Assembly: GCA_903930725.1 (NCBI GenBank) | Contig: CAIYZW010000686.1 | Span: 1-8,271 of the forward strand | Direction: 5' to 3' | Length of the DNA: 8,271 nt | From: an uncultured Bacteroidota bacterium | GTDB lineage: Bacteria; Bacteroidota; Bacteroidia; Bacteroidales; 4484-276 | Shown here: positions 6,644-8,271 of the stretch, piece after piece | Layout: each line of letters starts with the position of its first letter | How positions within the stretch are numbered: position 1 is the stretch's first letter | Notes under the pieces: generated by a model | What the model saw: the letters and a program-made list of their open reading frames with translations, nothing else | What the model was told of the DNA's origin: nothing | Database searches by the model: none | Position numbers and translations under genes: made by a program

Positions 6644-6997
6644 GTGCAGTTGGAAGCTGATGTCAGCAATCAAAATGAGTATATGTTTGTAAAGACAGAA
6701 TACAGGATGGAACGGATCAATTTTTCTGATATTTTATACATCGAAGGGAAGGGTGCTTACCTGAGAATCATTACACCCATGACTAAAATAATGACGCTAC
6801 AAAGTTTTCAGAACATGGAAAGCTTATTACCACTTGATAATTTCATCCGGATTCATAAATCATTTATTGTTGCAAAGAATAAAATCGAAAGCATCGAACG
6901 AAACCGGATTAAGATCGGATCAGAGCTTCTTCCAATTGGTCAGAGTTACCGTGAGCGGCTTTTGAAAGCATTAAATATTAATCCCGTCGGGAAATAA
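6644..6997 (+). CDS. LytTR DNA-binding domain (C-terminal part of the split regulator)
   Basis: An intact LytTR domain follows the internal stop in the same frame. Key stretches are MFVKTEYRMERINFSDILYI, EGKGAYLRI, FIRIHKSFIVAKNKI and LLPIGQSYRERLLKAL, all expected in the all-beta LytTR fold that binds direct repeats in promoters. GTG 6644 is the first possible start. The first ATG in frame is in EYMFVKT, close to the domain edge. Neither has a Shine-Dalgarno sequence, so independent translation is uncertain. If translated alone it would bind DNA without phosphorylation control. Confidence 0.6.
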   Translation: MQLEADVSNQNEYMFVKTEYRMERINFSDILYIEGKGAYLRIITPMTKIMTLQSFQNMESLLPLDNFIRIHKSFIVAKNKIESIERNRIKIGSELLPIGQSYRERLLKALNINPVGK

Positions 6998-7108
6998 TGA
7001 ATGCTTTAATTGGTTCAAAATAATTTGAGGTTTAGTCGTTGATAAATGTGCCAGGTAAATCCGGAACCGGGAAACATGTAGTTTTGCTTTCGCGCCGGAG
7101 CAGTCAGA

Positions 7109-7214
7109 CTACTGCAAAAAGGACAGCCCACCGCATTGATTTATCCGTTAATCGGCACAAATCCAATTCCCTGCTTAGGCGATTTATTTTCCTAAGCAGG
7201 GAATTTTATTTTCC
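7109..7214. repeat. Direct repeat copy B: orphan tail of an HMA gene plus terminator
   Basis: Aligns with 4334-4440. In the right frame it encodes YCKKDSPPH and a stop (TGA 7137-7139 region), matching CCKKDSAPH of the exported HMA protein. The sequence upstream of 7109 does not resemble the HMA gene and that frame is closed by TAA at 7056. So only the last nine or so codons, the spacer and the terminator are present. This is a gene-tail remnant rather than a gene. Confidence 0.8.
7165..7212 (+). terminator. Terminator hairpin after the LytTR gene (copy of the HMA terminator)
   Basis: AATTCCCTGCTTAGG (7165-7179) pairs with CCTAAGCAGGGAATT (7191-7205), a 15-bp perfect stem with an 11-base loop followed by TTATTTT. 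The right arm recurs at 7235-7249 and, lacking one base, at 7505-7518. One left arm therefore faces several alternative right arms. Confidence 0.8.
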
Positions 7215-7296
7215 TAAGCATCCGATTATATTTTCCTAAGCAGGGAATTTATTTTCCTAAGCATCGGATTGCATTTTCCTAATTCTACTTTCCTAA
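7187..7296. repeat. Array of 21-22-bp TTTTCCTAAGCA units
   Basis: Units begin at 7187, 7209, 7231, 7252 and 7274, with a degenerate one at 7288. The spacing is 22, 22, 21, 22 and 14 bases. The common core is TTTTCCTAAGCA. The variable half alternates between GGGAATTT and TCCGATTA or TCGGATTG, so the higher-order period is about 43-44 bp. The fifth and sixth units keep only TTTTCCTAA or CTTTCCTAA. Copy A of the tail repeat has two such units, at 4413 and 4435, also 22 bases apart. Confidence 0.8.
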
Positions 7297-7318
7297 AATA
7301 AACCCCGCAAATATTTTG

Positions 7319-7481
7319 AACCACAATAGGCACATTAGAACACATAGAACCCGAAGAAAAAGCACTTGCCACCATTTTTACAACACAATAGATAAATCTC
7401 ATAAGGTATTTTTAAGATTTGAAAAGCAAAAATTGTATTGAAAACATTATTTCTATTGTGAGCTATGTGCCTATTGTGGTT
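7319..7481. mobile_element. MITE-like element with 17-bp terminal inverted repeats, no coding capacity
   Basis: The ends AACCACAATAGGCACAT (7319-7335) and ATGTGCCTATTGTGGTT (7465-7481) are perfect reverse complements. A second, internal pair is CACAATAGA (7384-7392) with TCTATTGTG (7452-7460), which repeats the CACAATAG core of the ends. The 163-base interior has no credible gene. It is followed by TTTTTTTATTTT on the plus strand. Array units occur on both sides, as if the element had entered the array. I could not find a clear target-site duplication, so transposition is not shown. It could also be a long RNA hairpin or a member of an intergenic repeat family. Confidence 0.5.
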
Positions 7482-7499
7482 TTTTTTATTTTGGCAAAG

Positions 7500-7539
7500 T
7501 AGAACTAAGCAGGGAATTTATTTTCCTAAGCATCAGATT
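7500..7539. repeat. Two further array units to the right of the MITE-like element
   Basis: CTAAGCAGGGAATTT (7505-7519; virtual unit start 7500) is followed by TTTTCCTAAGCATCAGATT (7521-7539), keeping the 21-base spacing and the alternation of GGGAATTT and TCnGATT types seen at 7187-7296. Confidence 0.75.
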
Positions 7540-7566
7540 AAAGGAAGCTACGGTTTTATAAAATGC

Positions 7567-7603
7567 AAAAAACCCTGCAATCTTAAAAACTGCAGGGTTT
7601 TTT
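7567..7603. terminator. Bidirectional terminator at the end of the rubrerythrin gene
   Basis: AAAAAACCCTGCA (7567-7579) pairs with TGCAGGGTTTTTT (7591-7603), a 13-bp perfect stem with an 11-base loop. Both strands end in T-runs. On the minus strand it lies 35 bases after the rubrerythrin stop codon, so it should terminate that gene. Confidence 0.88.
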
Positions 7604-7638
7604 GTGCCCCGGAGAATCAGGAGCAAACGGCTTTTCGG

Positions 7639-8262
7639 TTAGTTAAACGTGAAAAACTTTCCTTTTTCGGTCTGGCAGAAGGCGCATTTTTCGTCGAGGT
7701 TAGCGCTGTCGTAAGTATTTCCGCAAACCGGGCAAACGGCATAACTTACCGGCAGTTCGGCCTGGGTACCGGCATTTAAAGCATTCAGTGCTTTGGTGTA
7801 GAAATCGTTGTGCTTCTTTTCGGTGTCGTTGGCCCAGTTAAACGATTGTTCGGCTTTTTTAACAATCTCGGCTTTTGCATCGGCAAGAAACTGCGGATAC
7901 ATAGTGGCTACTTCATACGATTCGCCGGCAATGGCTGCCTGAAGGTTTTCGGCTGTGGTTTTGATTTCGAATTCGTTGTAAACAATTTCCACAGTTTCGC
8001 CTAATTTTTCCAACACTTTTTTGTGGTTGGCGGCATGAATTGATTCGGCTTTTGAGGCGGCATCAAAAAGTGCGGCTACCATAACAAAACCCTCTTCTTT
8101 TGCTTTGGCAGCAAAGGCTTCATACTTTTTGCTTGCGTTCGATTCGCCGTTAATACCTGCTTTGAGGTTTTTAATGGTATTGACCGGTGTTGGCTGGTTG
8201 CAGCCCGTAAAAGCTATTATGCATGTAATAGCTAATCCTAAAATTAATTGTGCTCTTTTCAT
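7639..8262 (-). CDS. Rubrerythrin with lipoprotein signal peptide (exported peroxidase)
   Basis: A 207-residue protein. Residues 1-20 with FTG-C21 form a lipoprotein signal peptide, so the mature protein is predicted to be lipid-anchored outside the cytoplasm. Residues about 28-165 are the ferritin-like four-helix diiron domain, with all expected ligands: E40, E73 and H76 (ESIH), E114 and E117 (ESYE), E148 and H151 (EKKH). Residues 177-196 are a rubredoxin-type knuckle, CPVCG (177-181) and CAFC (193-196), shorter than a full rubredoxin domain. Known family role: reduction of hydrogen peroxide to water in anaerobes and microaerophiles. The start ATG (8260-8262) has no Shine-Dalgarno sequence visible in the nine bases left in the window. 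It ends at terminator 7567-7603 and is probably monocistronic or the last gene of an operon. Cytosolic rubrerythrins are typical, so the lipobox is the unusual part. Confidence 0.93.
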   Translation of the reverse strand: MKRAQLILGLAITCIIAFTGCNQPTPVNTIKNLKAGINGESNASKKYEAFAAKAKEEGFVMVAALFDAASKAESIHAANHKKVLEKLGETVEIVYNEFEIKTTAENLQAAIAGESYEVATMYPQFLADAKAEIVKKAEQSFNWANDTEKKHNDFYTKALNALNAGTQAELPVSYAVCPVCGNTYDSANLDEKCAFCQTEKGKFFTFN

Positions 8263-8271
8263 TTATTTAAA

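Larger units (their letters stand above)
6305..6997 (+). pseudogene. LytTR-family response regulator interrupted by an in-frame nonsense codon
   Basis: Read as one frame, the locus gives a 230-residue product of normal length for a LytTR regulator: receiver (1-115), short linker, then LytTR DNA-binding domain (about 128-226). The only defect is TAA at codon 109. A single C to T change from CAA (Gln), or one base change from AAA (Lys), would produce it, and both residues are plausible in the motif SFERFLxAIDKV. There is no frameshift. Explanations are a recent nonsense mutation, a sequencing error, stop-codon readthrough, or reinitiation giving two polypeptides. No obvious recoding signal is visible, though I cannot rule one out. 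Confidence 0.7.
6998..7638. other. Repeat-rich intergenic region without a credible gene
   Basis: This 641-base gap holds, in order: a short unassigned stretch (6998-7108), a diverged copy of the HMA gene tail and terminator (7109-7214), a 21-22-bp repeat array (7187-7296), a MITE-like element (7319-7481), the resumed array (7500-7539), and a bidirectional terminator (7567-7603). Rightward frames at 7039-7239 and 7465-7779 are explained by the repeats or by antisense to the rubrerythrin gene. Confidence 0.7.

Noticed and set aside
7039..7239. Rightward 66-codon frame
   Set aside because: Its second half is translated from the copied HMA tail, terminator and repeat units in the wrong frame. 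The composition is not protein-like.
7187..7539. Regular repeats as a CRISPR array
   Set aside because: Units are 21-22 bp with almost no unique spacer between them, the variable half is limited to two types, and no cas gene is in the window.
7465..7779. Rightward 104-codon frame
   Set aside because: It runs from the inverted repeat end through a terminator hairpin into the antisense of the rubrerythrin gene.

Overview
The window looks like chromosome from a Bacteroidota bacterium, probably a Bacteroidales-like anaerobe or microaerophile. The main evidence is a TonB-dependent receptor with an N-terminal carboxypeptidase-regulatory-like domain, a Cys/His-rich protein resembling the Bacteroidota HYC_CC_PP family, near-absent Shine-Dalgarno sequences, matches to the Bacteroidota -7 box TAnnTTTG, and a LytS/LytTR signalling pair. 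No species can be named from the sequence alone.

Left part (1-4440): a metal-handling cluster, most likely for copper or another soft metal. A possible small one-helix membrane protein (72-224, +) and a cytosolic HMA-domain metallochaperone (340-615, -) converge on a bidirectional terminator (284-321). A 262-bp intergenic region with two nested inverted repeats separates the chaperone from the rightward genes: a membrane-anchored Cys/His-rich protein (878-1336), an outer-membrane TonB-dependent receptor with a Cys-Cys pair in its plug (1514-3925), and an exported HMA-domain protein with a CxxC site and a terminal Cys-Cys pair (3999-4364). A strong terminator follows. The inferred logic is that the receptor moves metal or a metal complex across the outer membrane, the exported proteins bind it in the periplasm, and the cytosolic chaperone handles it inside.

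Middle part (4441-7000): about 770 bases without a convincing intact gene, holding a lipoprotein signal peptide that stops at once and several short broken frames, then a LytS-type histidine kinase (5212-6315). Its LytTR response regulator overlaps it by 11 bases but is cut by an in-frame TAA at 6629-6631 between receiver and DNA-binding domain.

Right part (7000-8271): a repeat-rich gap. A second, diverged copy of the last codons and terminator of the exported HMA gene lies at 7109-7214, so the signalling module is bracketed by direct repeats. It runs into an array of 21-22-bp units, which appears interrupted by a roughly 163-bp element with perfect 17-bp terminal inverted repeats (7319-7481). 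A bidirectional terminator (7567-7603) then ends a leftward gene for a lipoprotein-type rubrerythrin (7639-8262).

The most notable points are the interrupted regulator, the duplicated gene tail with its one-left-arm, several-right-arms terminator array, the MITE-like element, and the cysteine-rich composition of the metal cluster. No CRISPR array, tRNA, rRNA or transposase gene was seen.
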